Assembly (NCBI GenBank): GCA_002440745.1 | Contig: DJVB01000024.1 | Location: 1-64,000 of the forward strand | DNA from: Bacteroidales bacterium UBA6267 | Lineage (GTDB): Bacteria; Bacteroidota; Bacteroidia; Bacteroidales; UBA1556 | Direction: 5' to 3' | DNA length: 64,000 nt | In this document: positions 1-8,317 of the stretch, one piece after another | Layout: every line of letters begins with the position of its first letter | Numbering within the stretch: the first letter of the stretch is position 1 | Translations under genes and position numbers: made by a program | The notes under the pieces: model-generated | Database searches by the model: none | Told to the model about the DNA's origin: nothing | The model's input: the letters and a program-made list of their open reading frames with translations, nothing else

Positions 1-363
1 CGCTTTTTCAACTATTTCTATAGCTAACAATGGTTTAGCAATTATTACAGCTCCGCCAATGCTATAAAAAAGTGAATCTAAATAAATTTTCTGCCGACCC
101 TTCATTTCGGGCAAAGCAACGATTTTCTTTTTATATCCAATTGAGCTAAAAACAATAGAATCGGTTTTTCGGTATGAAGTTAAAAACAGAAAAAACCTTC
201 CATCTTTATCTGTGATTGTCCCCCTTTTTGTCGCTTGGCTATAAACATGTACAAATGAAAGCGGAATCGAATCAGTTGAAAACACGATTCCCTGAATATA
301 ATTTCTTTGAGAAAAACTTGATAACGATATTAGAAAAAAAGAAATAATTATTAAAGTCTTCAT
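1..363 (-). CDS. Carboxypeptidase-regulatory-like domain protein, N-terminal part (truncated by window edge)
   Basis: The ATG at 363 opens a frame that stays open to base 1, so only the first 121 residues are visible. It begins with a classic signal peptide (charged MKT, then a hydrophobic run ending in SFSQ). Residues of about 22-105 have the layout of the CarboxypepD_reg-like fold common in exported Bacteroidota proteins: a GIVF...IPLSFVHV strand pair, a TDKDGRF turn and an SSIGYKKK strand. Such domains are often N-terminal to outer-membrane or surface proteins. The rest of the protein lies outside the window, so its overall function is unknown. Confidence 0.75.
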   Translation of the reverse strand, partial: MKTLIIISFFLISLSSFSQRNYIQGIVFSTDSIPLSFVHVYSQATKRGTITDKDGRFFLFLTSYRKTDSIVFSSIGYKKKIVALPEMKGRQKIYLDSLFYSIGGAVIIAKPLLAIEIVEKA

Positions 364-446
364 ATCAAATGCTTTAAACATCTGTTCATAAAGTATGCCT
401 ATAAAATAAAATTATAAACATACTTCATGAACAGCTGATGTTAATA

Positions 447-1208
447 TTATTGAACTATTTTTGCTTGATGAGAACGAACGTTGGCTCTATTTTTGGCTGA
501 TAACAATCTTGGAGTATTGCCAACCGGATTCCAAAAACCATCCCATGCACCTTTCACATCTTCACATATTACACTTGGTTTATCCTTAGCTTGGTTAATT
601 TGATAATAAGGGTGATTAACGTCTGTTACAGAATTGTGCCAATATAAGCAACTATATTTTGCTACAGAAAGACACATCCACAACAATTCTTCTTCAATAT
701 CATTTAAACCAGAAGTTTGACTAACAATGTTTTCAAGATCATTAATATCAGACATAAAATCTTCTAAATCATCACCATTATCAATGATATTATTGTTCAT
801 TGTTATCAAAACATCATAAGTAGGCTCGCTAATATCAGTAGAATAGTAGGCTTGATTTATTAAACTTGAAAGCGAAGTTCCCTCTAATAATACTGCAATA
901 CTATCAGTAAGAGTTGCTAATTCTGAGGATGTTATAGGAAAAGTAAAATTTTCATCTAATTGCAATTGATATTCAAAAAGTAAAGCAAAAAACTCATTTG
1001 AAGAAATATTAGCAATATCATCGTGTGATTCAGCAATAAAATTTAAACTATTATTGTGAAATTCTCCCTCAGAATCCAAAGGATTGATGCCTTGACTAAA
1101 AAAAACTTTTACAGAATTACTCTCCTTTTCGTCAATATCCTTATTACAAGAAATAAACCCTAAAACTGATAAAACCGTGACAGATATAATTATAAATAAT
1201 TTTTTCAT
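447..1208 (-). CDS. Hypothetical lipoprotein
   Basis: This is a 253-residue protein with a lipoprotein signal: a lysine-rich start, a hydrophobic stretch and a lipobox ending GFISC with the cysteine at residue 21. The mature part is acidic and rich in Asn, Asp and Ser. It contains a pair of cysteines in the WMCLSVAKYSC stretch (about residues 178-187). I do not recognise the family. It is separated from the upstream-facing region by the long gap 1209-2050 and no TAnnTTTG box is obvious before its start. It is probably anchored in the outer or inner membrane; no function is proposed. Confidence 0.75.
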   Translation of the reverse strand: MKKLFIIISVTVLSVLGFISCNKDIDEKESNSVKVFFSQGINPLDSEGEFHNNSLNFIAESHDDIANISSNEFFALLFEYQLQLDENFTFPITSSELATLTDSIAVLLEGTSLSSLINQAYYSTDISEPTYDVLITMNNNIIDNGDDLEDFMSDINDLENIVSQTSGLNDIEEELLWMCLSVAKYSCLYWHNSVTDVNHPYYQINQAKDKPSVICEDVKGAWDGFWNPVGNTPRLLSAKNRANVRSHQAKIVQ

Positions 1209-1285
1209 AACATTTTAGATTAAATAAATAAAACATATTTTATTTCAAGGAGCATTAAGCATATTCGAGATTCAATTAAAACGCT

Positions 1286-1293
1286 TATTTTTG
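1286..1293 (+). promoter_or_regulatory. Bacteroidota-type -7 promoter box (TATTTTTG)
   Basis: An exact TAnnTTTG match on the plus strand inside the gene-free stretch 1209-2050. No convincing plus-strand gene follows. It lies about 60 bases upstream of the structured element at 1356-1421, so it could drive a non-coding RNA. A convincing -33 TTG is not evident. Confidence 0.35.
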
Positions 1294-1355
1294 CGCCAAG
1301 TTAGCTCCAACTTAACTTGATATCTCAAGCCACCATAGGCTTGTTCAACTTCTTA

Positions 1356-1421
1356 GACGCCGGGACGGCAAGGAGGCAAATTTCGTTGCAAAGGATGTAT
1401 TGCCATCCTTGCCTGGGCGTC
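1356..1421 (+). ncRNA. Putative structured RNA element
   Basis: Inside an AT-rich gap this segment is noticeably richer in G and C and folds well. The outer stem is GACGCC (1356-1361) with GGCGTC (1416-1421). The inner stem is GGCAAGG (1367-1373) with CCTTGCC (1407-1413). A competing perfect 7-bp hairpin pairs AAGGATG (1391-1397) with CATCCTT (1404-1410) and shares bases with the inner stem, so two exclusive folds are possible. A promoter-like box sits at 1286-1293. Short frames cross it on both strands, but none looks like a protein. It could be an RNA, a decayed mobile element or an intergenic repeat. Confidence 0.3.
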
Positions 1422-1621
1422 TTTTCAAGGAGGATAAGCAGCCGAATCGCTACGCTGCTCACCCTCTCCAAACAATTTGGGCGTTTGAAACTAAATCTCT
1501 TGGCTGGCATCCTTCAATAATAATTATTATCTCCTCTAAAAGGAACTTATTCGGTTTAACTAAAAAGTATAAGATTGTAACGCTAATTAGTGCTGATAAT
1601 AATCGAATCAGAAAACTATAA

Positions 1622-2050
1622 AAATTAGTGATTGCTTCCATAAATTCCTCAATTTTAATTATTATTTCATTGAATTGCTGTGATGGGTTAATTAATGAAG
1701 CGCTAAATTAGAAAAAAAATCAAACAGTGATTTTTTTTTTTTTTGTTAAATTTTCATAAATATTTGTACTAAATGGATTGTGATTTGCTCATAATATCTA
1801 TCTGGTTTTTAGAGGAAAATCAAGTATTGCTTGTTGATATGATGCCAAAATGGAGCTTCTGTAGATTAATCAAAATCCCATTCCTATTGGAAAGCCCCAT
1901 CCTCACTTTAAAACAATGAGTGCAGTCGAAATGAAGGCGATGTATAAAGACTTTACAGTAGTCCCTTGATTGAAATTGAGAGTAGTGTGGAAATTTATTT
2001 AAAACGTTGAAAATTACAGGAAAAGATGGATTTTTAATTCTAACTTTATT
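1622..2050. other. Gene-free stretch, no clear feature
   Basis: This AT-rich sequence includes a 14-base T run near 1731. A 34-codon open stretch at about 1871-1975 ends in TGA and has no start codon or recognisable similarity. It might be debris of a former gene, but I see nothing that supports a call. Confidence 0.4.
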
Positions 2051-2608
2051 TTAAAACATTAAATGTTCTATAAGGATTTTCACTCCTATTAAAATCAAAA
2101 TTACTCCACCAATAATGCCAAAGGAATGACTAAGATGTCGTCCAATAATTTTTCCTGCATAAAGCCCCAAAAGGGAGAAAACTAAGGTTGTGAAAGCGAT
2201 GATAACTGCCGGAAGGAGAATAGGGAAATTTAATAAAGCAATGGTCAAGCCAACGACCATTGCATCAATGCTTGTTGCAATGGATTGCAGCATCACTTTG
2301 AGAAAACCTATTTCCTGTTTTGGGGAGGGCTCATCATTTGACAAACTATCATAAATCATTTTTCCGCCAATGATAGCCAATAATACAAACGCGATCCAAT
2401 GATCAAAACTATGGATATAATTTGCAATATATAAACCTAAATACCAACCAATTACAGCAAGCAATCCTTGAGAAATGGCCATTGGAGCAGCTAATTTTAT
2501 CAGCTTAATTTTTGTAGGTTTAAGTTCGGTAAGACCATTGACAACACTAACGGCTAACGAATCCATCGACAGTCCAATAGCAATCAAAATTAACATTAAA
2601 ATATCCAT
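2051..2608 (-). CDS. mntP: Manganese efflux pump MntP
   Basis: This 185-residue, six-helix inner-membrane protein exports Mn2+ and protects against manganese overload. It has the internal pseudo-repeat of the MntP (DUF204/YebN) family: the first half contains GLSMDSLAVSV near residues 12-22 and the second half contains ATSIDAMVVG near residues 111-120, each with the conserved Asp used in ion transport. Length is normal for the family. A TAnnTTTG box lies 20 bases upstream of the start on the minus strand. In other bacteria mntP is controlled by MntR or a yybP-ykoY riboswitch; I see no such riboswitch in the short leader here. Confidence 0.93.
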   Translation of the reverse strand: MDILMLILIAIGLSMDSLAVSVVNGLTELKPTKIKLIKLAAPMAISQGLLAVIGWYLGLYIANYIHSFDHWIAFVLLAIIGGKMIYDSLSNDEPSPKQEIGFLKVMLQSIATSIDAMVVGLTIALLNFPILLPAVIIAFTTLVFSLLGLYAGKIIGRHLSHSFGIIGGVILILIGVKILIEHLMF

Positions 2609-2627
2609 CCAACTTCATTTTGACCGG

Positions 2628-2635
2628 CAAAAATA
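2628..2635 (-). promoter_or_regulatory. -7 promoter box (TATTTTTG) for mntP
   Basis: An exact TAnnTTTG match on the minus strand, 20 bases upstream of the mntP ATG. It lies after the terminator of the preceding minus-strand gene, so mntP is likely its own transcription unit. Confidence 0.5.
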
Positions 2636-2658
2636 ATAGTTTAGCTGCAACATAGAGC

Positions 2659-2684
2659 AAAAAAAACCCGACCGAAGTCGGGTT
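2659..2684 (-). terminator. Rho-independent terminator of the LruC gene
   Basis: Read on the minus strand, the stem AACCCGAC / GTCGGGTT closes a TTCG tetraloop and is followed by a run of eight T. It lies 19 bases beyond the stop codon of the LruC-domain lipoprotein. Confidence 0.9.
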
Positions 2685-2702
2685 AGTAAATCTATCTCCA
2701 AA

Positions 2703-4772
2703 CTAATGCGAATAAAGCTTTGTATTATCCCGATAACCAAGTTTATCTTCATACCAATCCATGAAACTGTAGCCGTTTGACTGAGCCCAACTTCCAAATT
2801 TCAAATGCCCAACCGTGATTGGCGATTTTTCGATAGGATAGACAAAACTGCTAGGTAGATTCATGCCCCAAGGCAAATTTAGGTTTGATTTATAATAATT
2901 TGCAGTGGCTAAATTTGTATTATCGTCCTCCGTGCCAAAAAGAGCCGTGTTAACCAAAGACGTTGGAGGATAACCCGGCAAATGCACTTCCACGCCCCTA
3001 TTTTTATTTACAATCAAGAATGGATTATAAGGTGGAGAACCAACTTGTAAAGGAGTTTTTGGAGTTGTTAAGGCAATGGTTATCAACTGAGTGTCAGGAG
3101 TTGAATAAGGATTCCCAACAACAGTATTAACGAAGGTGCCACCCGCAGGAGGTAGTAAATTAAAGGCATTATCGAAAGGGATGATTGTAGCTTTGCTCTG
3201 ACCAGCCTCGGTACCATTAGCATGCAATGTGATATAATTATAACGCAAATCCTGACCTGTAACCGATTGAATGTCAGAAGACAATAAATCCATTTGAAAA
3301 CCAAAACCATTATGATAGCCTGCACCAATAGCACGCACAACTAATTTGGCTTCAATATTTACGATTTTGTTTTCGCTATTGGTAATTTGATTGAATTGAT
3401 AATCAAGCACTAAATCATTAAAATCGTAATCCCCTTTTGCAGGCCATAAATCCTCAAACGCCAAGGTGCCAAACTCGCCTTCTGCCGGATAATAATTATT
3501 TACAGCAAATTCATCATCATCGGGATAATCGTCAAATTTGTTGGAAACTCCATCTCCATCATCATCCACAGGTGTGTCAATTTCCGGTACATCATCCATT
3601 TCCACTGCCGTAATAGGATTTACAGATACATAGAAAATGGCATCATTAAAATCGTTATCACATCCCGAACTAGATCTGTTAATATCCTCAAAACCAAGAA
3701 TCAATAAATTCCTATCAGGATCATTAAGCATGATCATGTGCTGCTTAAGTGCGTTATCGGCTTCAGGATTCAAAACCGAATTGGAATAATAGACCGGACT
3801 TGTGGTTTTTATTGAAGCGGTTGTACTATTATAACCATCAGCAATGATGAAATAGCCAATCACCGTATTTGCGCCGAAGCTTCCAATATACACTTTATCA
3901 CCACTATTGAGCATTCCACCTGAACCATAAAAGGAGGTATTTGGAAAAATTATCGTCATATCAGTCAAATCGTTAACTGTCTGGGGCTCATTATTTTTCT
4001 GATAGGTATAATATCCTAAGACATTTTTATATCCGGCACCTTCATGTACAAAAGTTACCCAAACATCGGCTGAATCTTTTAAAACAATATTGGCCTGATT
4101 TCCGGAAACTAAGTATTGAGGATGTGAAGTTGGTAGCGGACTGCTTTCCGGAAGGCTGGCGTTGATATCGGCAAGTAGGCCTGACGAAATCACATCGCTT
4201 ACCGTCAAATAATCAGGACGACCGGAGGAATTCCAGGTTCCTATCGTGAAATAGGTAAATTTTCCGGAGCTTACCTTTTGTGGGTCTATTTTAGAATACA
4301 AAGATTTACTAAAATTTTTTGTAAGTTTTCCACCTAAGACCACTGATGCTGAATTGTTTACTATTGAAACCTCAGTAACAACCGGCAGACCAATATATGC
4401 CGGAACAATGTAGAGTTTATTATAAACGGTTGCCAAGTTGACACTGCAGGCCAACACGCCTTGATTGTCGGTAAAACCAGTAAAAACCGGCTTAAAATGA
4501 GTTTGCAAAACGCCATCTATATAAGGATCTTGGGTAAATACTTTCACCTTAATCTTAGTAAGAGGCTGATTGTCATTAGTGCGGGTTTCAACTTGCAATT
4601 GAACTAATTTAGTCGTATTCCAATTGAAACTATCATCAATCTGAAGTTGATGAATATCCGTCTGATCCGTAGGAGTAATATCCTGTGTATCAATGTCTTT
4701 TTTGCACCCAAAAATGCTTATGAGAAGCAATAATGAAATGCCAAATGCAGCTAAATGGTAAAATGATTTCAT
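2703..4772 (-). CDS. LruC-domain / DUF4114 lipoprotein
   Basis: A surface-type lipoprotein of about 689 residues. I start it at the ATG at 4772, not the earlier in-frame ATG at 4805, because MKSFYH followed by a hydrophobic stretch and the lipobox SIFGC makes a textbook signal. An Ig-like region is followed at about residues 340-395 by a DUF4114-type segment (ILGFED...NDFNDAIFYV). Next comes an acidic DxDxDG calcium-binding linker near 410-430, then the LruC/DUF4842 segment (AFEDLWPAKGDYDFNDLVLDY) near 440-470 and a C-terminal beta-rich domain. Such proteins are secreted Bacteroidota proteins of unknown role, probably Ca2+-stabilised adhesins or matrix proteins. Confidence 0.85.
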   Translation of the reverse strand: MKSFYHLAAFGISLLLLISIFGCKKDIDTQDITPTDQTDIHQLQIDDSFNWNTTKLVQLQVETRTNDNQPLTKIKVKVFTQDPYIDGVLQTHFKPVFTGFTDNQGVLACSVNLATVYNKLYIVPAYIGLPVVTEVSIVNNSASVVLGGKLTKNFSKSLYSKIDPQKVSSGKFTYFTIGTWNSSGRPDYLTVSDVISSGLLADINASLPESSPLPTSHPQYLVSGNQANIVLKDSADVWVTFVHEGAGYKNVLGYYTYQKNNEPQTVNDLTDMTIIFPNTSFYGSGGMLNSGDKVYIGSFGANTVIGYFIIADGYNSTTASIKTTSPVYYSNSVLNPEADNALKQHMIMLNDPDRNLLILGFEDINRSSSGCDNDFNDAIFYVSVNPITAVEMDDVPEIDTPVDDDGDGVSNKFDDYPDDDEFAVNNYYPAEGEFGTLAFEDLWPAKGDYDFNDLVLDYQFNQITNSENKIVNIEAKLVVRAIGAGYHNGFGFQMDLLSSDIQSVTGQDLRYNYITLHANGTEAGQSKATIIPFDNAFNLLPPAGGTFVNTVVGNPYSTPDTQLITIALTTPKTPLQVGSPPYNPFLIVNKNRGVEVHLPGYPPTSLVNTALFGTEDDNTNLATANYYKSNLNLPWGMNLPSSFVYPIEKSPITVGHLKFGSWAQSNGYSFMDWYEDKLGYRDNTKLYSH

Positions 4773-4945
4773 ATTTAAGCAGTTTATGATTTCCGCAAAA
4801 ATCATTAATCACAATCAAGGAATCAAATTAAGGAAGAAAATGAATTTGAATCTACCTGATTTTAAATATGTTATAAAACAATATCCCAAAAATTGGCTTT
4901 ATGATTTGGTAAGAATATTTTTAGTTTCCATTTTTGGGATTCGTA

Positions 4946-4953
4946 TATTTTTG
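4946..4953 (+). promoter_or_regulatory. -7 promoter box (TATTTTTG) for glycosyltransferase
   Basis: An exact TAnnTTTG match 18 bases upstream of the ATG at 4971. It supports that start and a monocistronic transcript. No good -33 box is visible. Confidence 0.5.
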
Positions 4954-4970
4954 CACAAATTATTTGTATA

Positions 4971-5702
4971 ATGATTAATTCGCATAAAATAGTTGTTGTC
5001 ATGCCTGCGTATAATGCGGTGCAAACGCTTGAAAAGACCTATAAAGAAATTCCATTTGATATTGTTGACGATGTGATTTTGGTGGACGATTCGAGCAAAG
5101 ATTCCACCGCTGACATTGCCGGACAAATTGGTATTCGGCATATTATTGTTCACCAAGAAAACAAAGGCTATGGCGGAAATCAAAAGACTTGTTATAATCG
5201 TGCTTTGGAGTTAGACGCTGATATTATTATCATGCTACATCCTGATTATCAATACACACCAAAACTAATCCACTCAATGGCCTATATGATTGCCAATCAA
5301 GTTTATCCTGTTGTTCTCGGCAGTAGAATTTTGGGCAAAGGAGCAATCAATGGAGGAATGCCAAAATATAAGTATTTTGCTAATAGAGTTTTAACGCTTA
5401 TTCAGAATCTTTTGATGAACCAGAAACTTTCTGAATATCATACAGGTTTTCGAGCCTATCGTGCCGATGTGTTGAAATCAATTGACTATAATAATTTTTC
5501 TAATGATTTTATATTTGATAATCAGGTAATTGCAGCAATTTTCTCAAAAGGTTACGAAATAGGTGAAATGACTTGTCCAACGAAATACACGAAGGAGAGT
5601 AGTTCTATAAATTTTGCCCGATCAATGAAATATGGCATTGGTGTTTTATGGGTTTCGTTGCGTTATCTTTTTCAGAAAAAAGACTTACAGAATAAAGCCT
5701 GA
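4971..5702 (+). CDS. Family 2 glycosyltransferase (DPM1/polyprenyl-phosphate type)
   Basis: A 243-residue cytoplasmic or membrane-associated GT2 enzyme expected to move a sugar from a nucleotide donor, probably to a polyprenyl phosphate. Visible features are the N-terminal VVVMPAYNA strand, the nucleotide-binding LVDDSSKDST at about residues 37-46 and NKGYGGNQKT near 63-72. The metal site appears as MLHPDYQYTP, where most family members have an Asp-x-Asp. The acceptor region is EYHTGFRAYR near 157-166. No C-terminal membrane helices are present. Its 3-prime end overlaps the convergent gene at 5685 by 18 bases. Confidence 0.85.
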   Translation: MINSHKIVVVMPAYNAVQTLEKTYKEIPFDIVDDVILVDDSSKDSTADIAGQIGIRHIIVHQENKGYGGNQKTCYNRALELDADIIIMLHPDYQYTPKLIHSMAYMIANQVYPVVLGSRILGKGAINGGMPKYKYFANRVLTLIQNLLMNQKLSEYHTGFRAYRADVLKSIDYNNFSNDFIFDNQVIAAIFSKGYEIGEMTCPTKYTKESSSINFARSMKYGIGVLWVSLRYLFQKKDLQNKA

Positions 5703-7043
5703 TGAGCTCAAAAGCGACCAATCTTCCAACCAGTTAATACTTCCAAAAGCACCTCTGTAACCAACCTGATCAAAAAACGGATCCGCAACTATGATAAGGT
5801 TTTGACTTACGTCATTTTTAGGTTTTAGGTCGATAAAACCGGCACTGATTTCAATTCCCGGGTCGATAAAATAGTTGGGAGCCGTGTAAAAATAGTTATG
5901 CCAATTATCCACAGCAGCAGTACCCGGATAATCGCCGGAAACACTCATCACAGTTGTGCAAGTATCCGTTCCAACCTGAAAAAAATAGTTGCCCGCCAAT
6001 TCCAAATCTCCATCCAACCATTGATTATACGAGTCAGCGGAGTTTTCAATATACTCAATAGAAACACCATGTTTTTGATTCAAAAACAAGGAATTGAAAT
6101 ATTTTCCTGCAGAATTGTTCTTAAAACCAATTAAAAAATTATTTGCATTGCAACCGGCCCCGACAAATGTAGCATTCGCAATGATTGGCTGTGCATTTGG
6201 ACTACCAAGAATCGGGTTAGCTCCACCGGAATGTTCGGCAATATAATCTCCTCGCAAACTATCCTGAATTGCCAAAAGATATTGAATTCTTCCCCGATAA
6301 CCCAATTCAGTGTCCAAAGCGTCATCATCGCAAAAAGCTATGGCAATATGCTTTAAATCGACTGTGCCGCCAAAAATCTCTACCCCATCGTCTGCACAGC
6401 CAATTATTTCAACATGATGTATGGAAGTCCCTCGCCCAATGCCCCCAACCGTAAGTCCGTTGATTTCGTTGCCTTGTGACAAAATAGAACCGGCATAACG
6501 AATTGATAGATAACTAATTGATCCGGCATTATGACTATCGTCAATACCACCATAAGTACCACGAGGCTCACTAACCGGAATTCCTTCGATATGAGCTTCA
6601 CCATCAAAAGTGTTGAGCGTTGCATTTCCCAAGAGAATCAAACCTCCCCATAATCCACGATCCATAAAGTTGAGATTTCCATTCATTTCATCAAACTCCG
6701 AAGTGAAAATTATAGGTTTATCAGCGGTTCCGTTGGCGATTATCTTTCCGCCGCGTGCCACTACTAAAGCGGAAGCCTGACTCCCCTGCCCTGATTTAAA
6801 TTTCACCACAGTCCCCGGCTCAATAGTCAATGTCTGCCCGTCATTCACAAACACAAAACCCGACAAATGATAGGTTTTATCCGCTGTCCAGGTAACTGTT
6901 CCTGTTCCTTCTCCATTATCCGACAGGTTTATGGTCGATTCATCGAGGAGATAATCGCTCTTTCTGCATCCTTGAGAAATTCCGATATAAACCACAATAA
7001 TCAGAATCAACCACTTGATACGGGAGATATTTTTCCACTCCAT
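5685..7043 (-). CDS. Right-handed beta-helix lipoprotein
   Basis: About 452 residues, started at the ATG at 7043, which is followed by a lysine/arginine stretch, a hydrophobic helix and the lipobox ISQGC. The earlier in-frame ATG at 7073 would add ten residues before the signal peptide. The mature part shows beta-helix rungs: HLSGFVFVNDGQTLTIEPG and a GTVVKFKSG turn near residues 60-85, followed by repeated Gly/Asn/Asp turns (ILGNATLNTFDG, GGIGRGTSIHHVEIIGC, DDDALDTELGYRG). It follows the porin at 7087 closely on the same strand, so the two are probably one operon and may work together at the outer membrane. Substrate is unknown. Confidence 0.8.
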   Translation of the reverse strand: MEWKNISRIKWLILIIVVYIGISQGCRKSDYLLDESTINLSDNGEGTGTVTWTADKTYHLSGFVFVNDGQTLTIEPGTVVKFKSGQGSQASALVVARGGKIIANGTADKPIIFTSEFDEMNGNLNFMDRGLWGGLILLGNATLNTFDGEAHIEGIPVSEPRGTYGGIDDSHNAGSISYLSIRYAGSILSQGNEINGLTVGGIGRGTSIHHVEIIGCADDGVEIFGGTVDLKHIAIAFCDDDALDTELGYRGRIQYLLAIQDSLRGDYIAEHSGGANPILGSPNAQPIIANATFVGAGCNANNFLIGFKNNSAGKYFNSLFLNQKHGVSIEYIENSADSYNQWLDGDLELAGNYFFQVGTDTCTTVMSVSGDYPGTAAVDNWHNYFYTAPNYFIDPGIEISAGFIDLKPKNDVSQNLIIVADPFFDQVGYRGAFGSINWLEDWSLLSSSGFIL

Positions 7044-7086
7044 ACATTTTCTTCTTAATTGATAAACAGTCATTTACAACAATTTA

Positions 7087-8076
7087 TTAGATTTTCACTT
7101 CCAAGTTCAAATACAAAAAAGTTTCGTTATCCAAATTTTCAGGATATGGATACCAATCGCGATAGTTCAACGAAACTAACACTTTCTGATGCAAGCGATA
7201 TTGAAATCCGGTGATTATACTACTTCCGTCCGTAGCCAAATTCCAAGGAACTAATTCGTCAGGCAAGACAGTTGAATTAAGCATATCGAATCTCGCAAAA
7301 TATTGCCACTTAGAATTTATATTCCAGCTTCCATATAGACTATACCCAAACATGTTTCTATCTTGCTGAAAACCAGTATTTGCCTGATAATTATACTCAG
7401 CCCCAAAAATCCATTTATCATCGTGATTATAACCAACAAAACCGCTCAAAGTGTAGCGATGCACAAACTTTTCGTTATAGTCGAGATGCACGCGCAAAAG
7501 AAAATCTTTCCACAAAAAACGACTAAGTCCCAAGTTTAAACGATAACTATTGTCAAATTGAAGGTTTTTATATCCCTCACCATTATATAATCCCCCATCC
7601 ACAATCCATTTCTCCGAATTATACATAAAATTGAACCCGATATCAGCACTTGGGCCAAAGCGAAAACGATCCATAAATGACCGTTCAACATATCTATGCC
7701 CCCAATATTTTTCTTGAGTTTTAAACATAAACATATCAATAAGGCCAACATTAAAAGTGAATTTATTCCATTTATAGCGCAATCCCCCATTCCGAAAATA
7801 GGCATAGCGGCGGATTAAACTATAGGCCGATTCATTTTCCGGACTACCAATATCTAATTTGAAATACGCAGTCAACTTACTGTCGTAGTGGTAATTATAA
7901 CCAAAATAGATACGCTGTATCTCCATTGCCGTGCGATTATTTGCTTCACCTACTTCGCTGTAAGCATCAAAATAAATAGTACCAATAAATTTTCCGGTTT
8001 CGTCTGCATCCTGACTTGATAATCGGTTTGAGAGAAAAACTAACGACAACAACAGAACCTTGAAATATTTTGTCAT
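7087..8076 (-). CDS. Outer-membrane porin (beta-barrel)
   Basis: A 329-residue beta-barrel protein with a signal peptide cut after RLSSQ and alternating aromatic strands throughout, such as YFGYNYHYDSKLTAYFKLD and GFVGYNHDDKWIFGAEYNY. The C-terminus ends in a strand with alternating hydrophobic residues, as in outer-membrane barrels. It resembles the Bacteroidota porins related to phosphate-selective OprO/OprP, but the substrate cannot be read from the sequence. It is the first gene of a two-gene unit with the beta-helix lipoprotein downstream, and a TAnnTTTG box sits 41 bases upstream of its start. Confidence 0.8.
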   Translation of the reverse strand: MTKYFKVLLLSLVFLSNRLSSQDADETGKFIGTIYFDAYSEVGEANNRTAMEIQRIYFGYNYHYDSKLTAYFKLDIGSPENESAYSLIRRYAYFRNGGLRYKWNKFTFNVGLIDMFMFKTQEKYWGHRYVERSFMDRFRFGPSADIGFNFMYNSEKWIVDGGLYNGEGYKNLQFDNSYRLNLGLSRFLWKDFLLRVHLDYNEKFVHRYTLSGFVGYNHDDKWIFGAEYNYQANTGFQQDRNMFGYSLYGSWNINSKWQYFARFDMLNSTVLPDELVPWNLATDGSSIITGFQYRLHQKVLVSLNYRDWYPYPENLDNETFLYLNLEVKI

Positions 8077-8116
8077 AGAAAAAACTTTGAGTGTGCAACT
8101 AAGTTGATTTAATGCG

Positions 8117-8124
8117 CAAAAATA
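8117..8124 (-). promoter_or_regulatory. -7 promoter box (TATTTTTG) for porin-lipoprotein unit
   Basis: An exact TAnnTTTG match on the minus strand, 41 bases upstream of the porin ATG in the divergent region shared with the GAPDH gene. Confidence 0.5.
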
Positions 8125-8273
8125 TGATATTTAGCATAATTAACTCTCCATTAATACATAGTTAACAATGAAGTAACATATATTCCATTGAAATATATGT
8201 TTTTCAGATATTTAAGGTTTTGTTAAGAATTGAAAAAATATCATTTAGAAAGGTTTGAACCTCTAAAAATTTA

Positions 8274-8281
8274 TACTTTTG
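8274..8281 (+). promoter_or_regulatory. -7 promoter box (TACTTTTG) for GAPDH
   Basis: An exact TAnnTTTG match, with a TTG 16 bases further upstream (8255-8257). Transcription would start near 8288, after the upstream in-frame candidate start at 8279, so translation must begin at the ATG at 8318. Confidence 0.6.
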
Positions 8282-8317
8282 CAAAATCAATTAAGAATAA
8301 TTCTAAAACATTCAATT

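Noticed and set aside
1317..1520. A 67-codon plus-strand frame and a minus-strand frame over the same stretch
   Set aside because: The first begins at a TTG without a ribosome site, and frames are open on both strands at once because of the palindromic, GC-richer sequence. Neither product looks like a protein; the structure-based reading as RNA is preferred.
1871..1975. A possible gene fragment ending in TGA
   Set aside because: It has no start codon, no recognisable similarity, and is only about 34 codons long.
2543..2650. yybP-ykoY manganese riboswitch in front of mntP
   Set aside because: The leader between the -7 box and the ATG is only about 20 bases, too short for a riboswitch.
4786..4971. 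A plus-strand frame of 61 codons before the glycosyltransferase gene
   Set aside because: It overlaps the start of the LruC gene in antisense and the promoter box of the glycosyltransferase; the product has no recognisable features.
8279..8317. An upstream in-frame start for GAPDH adding 13 residues
   Set aside because: The codon lies in the promoter box at 8274-8281, and family proteins start at MSKARI.
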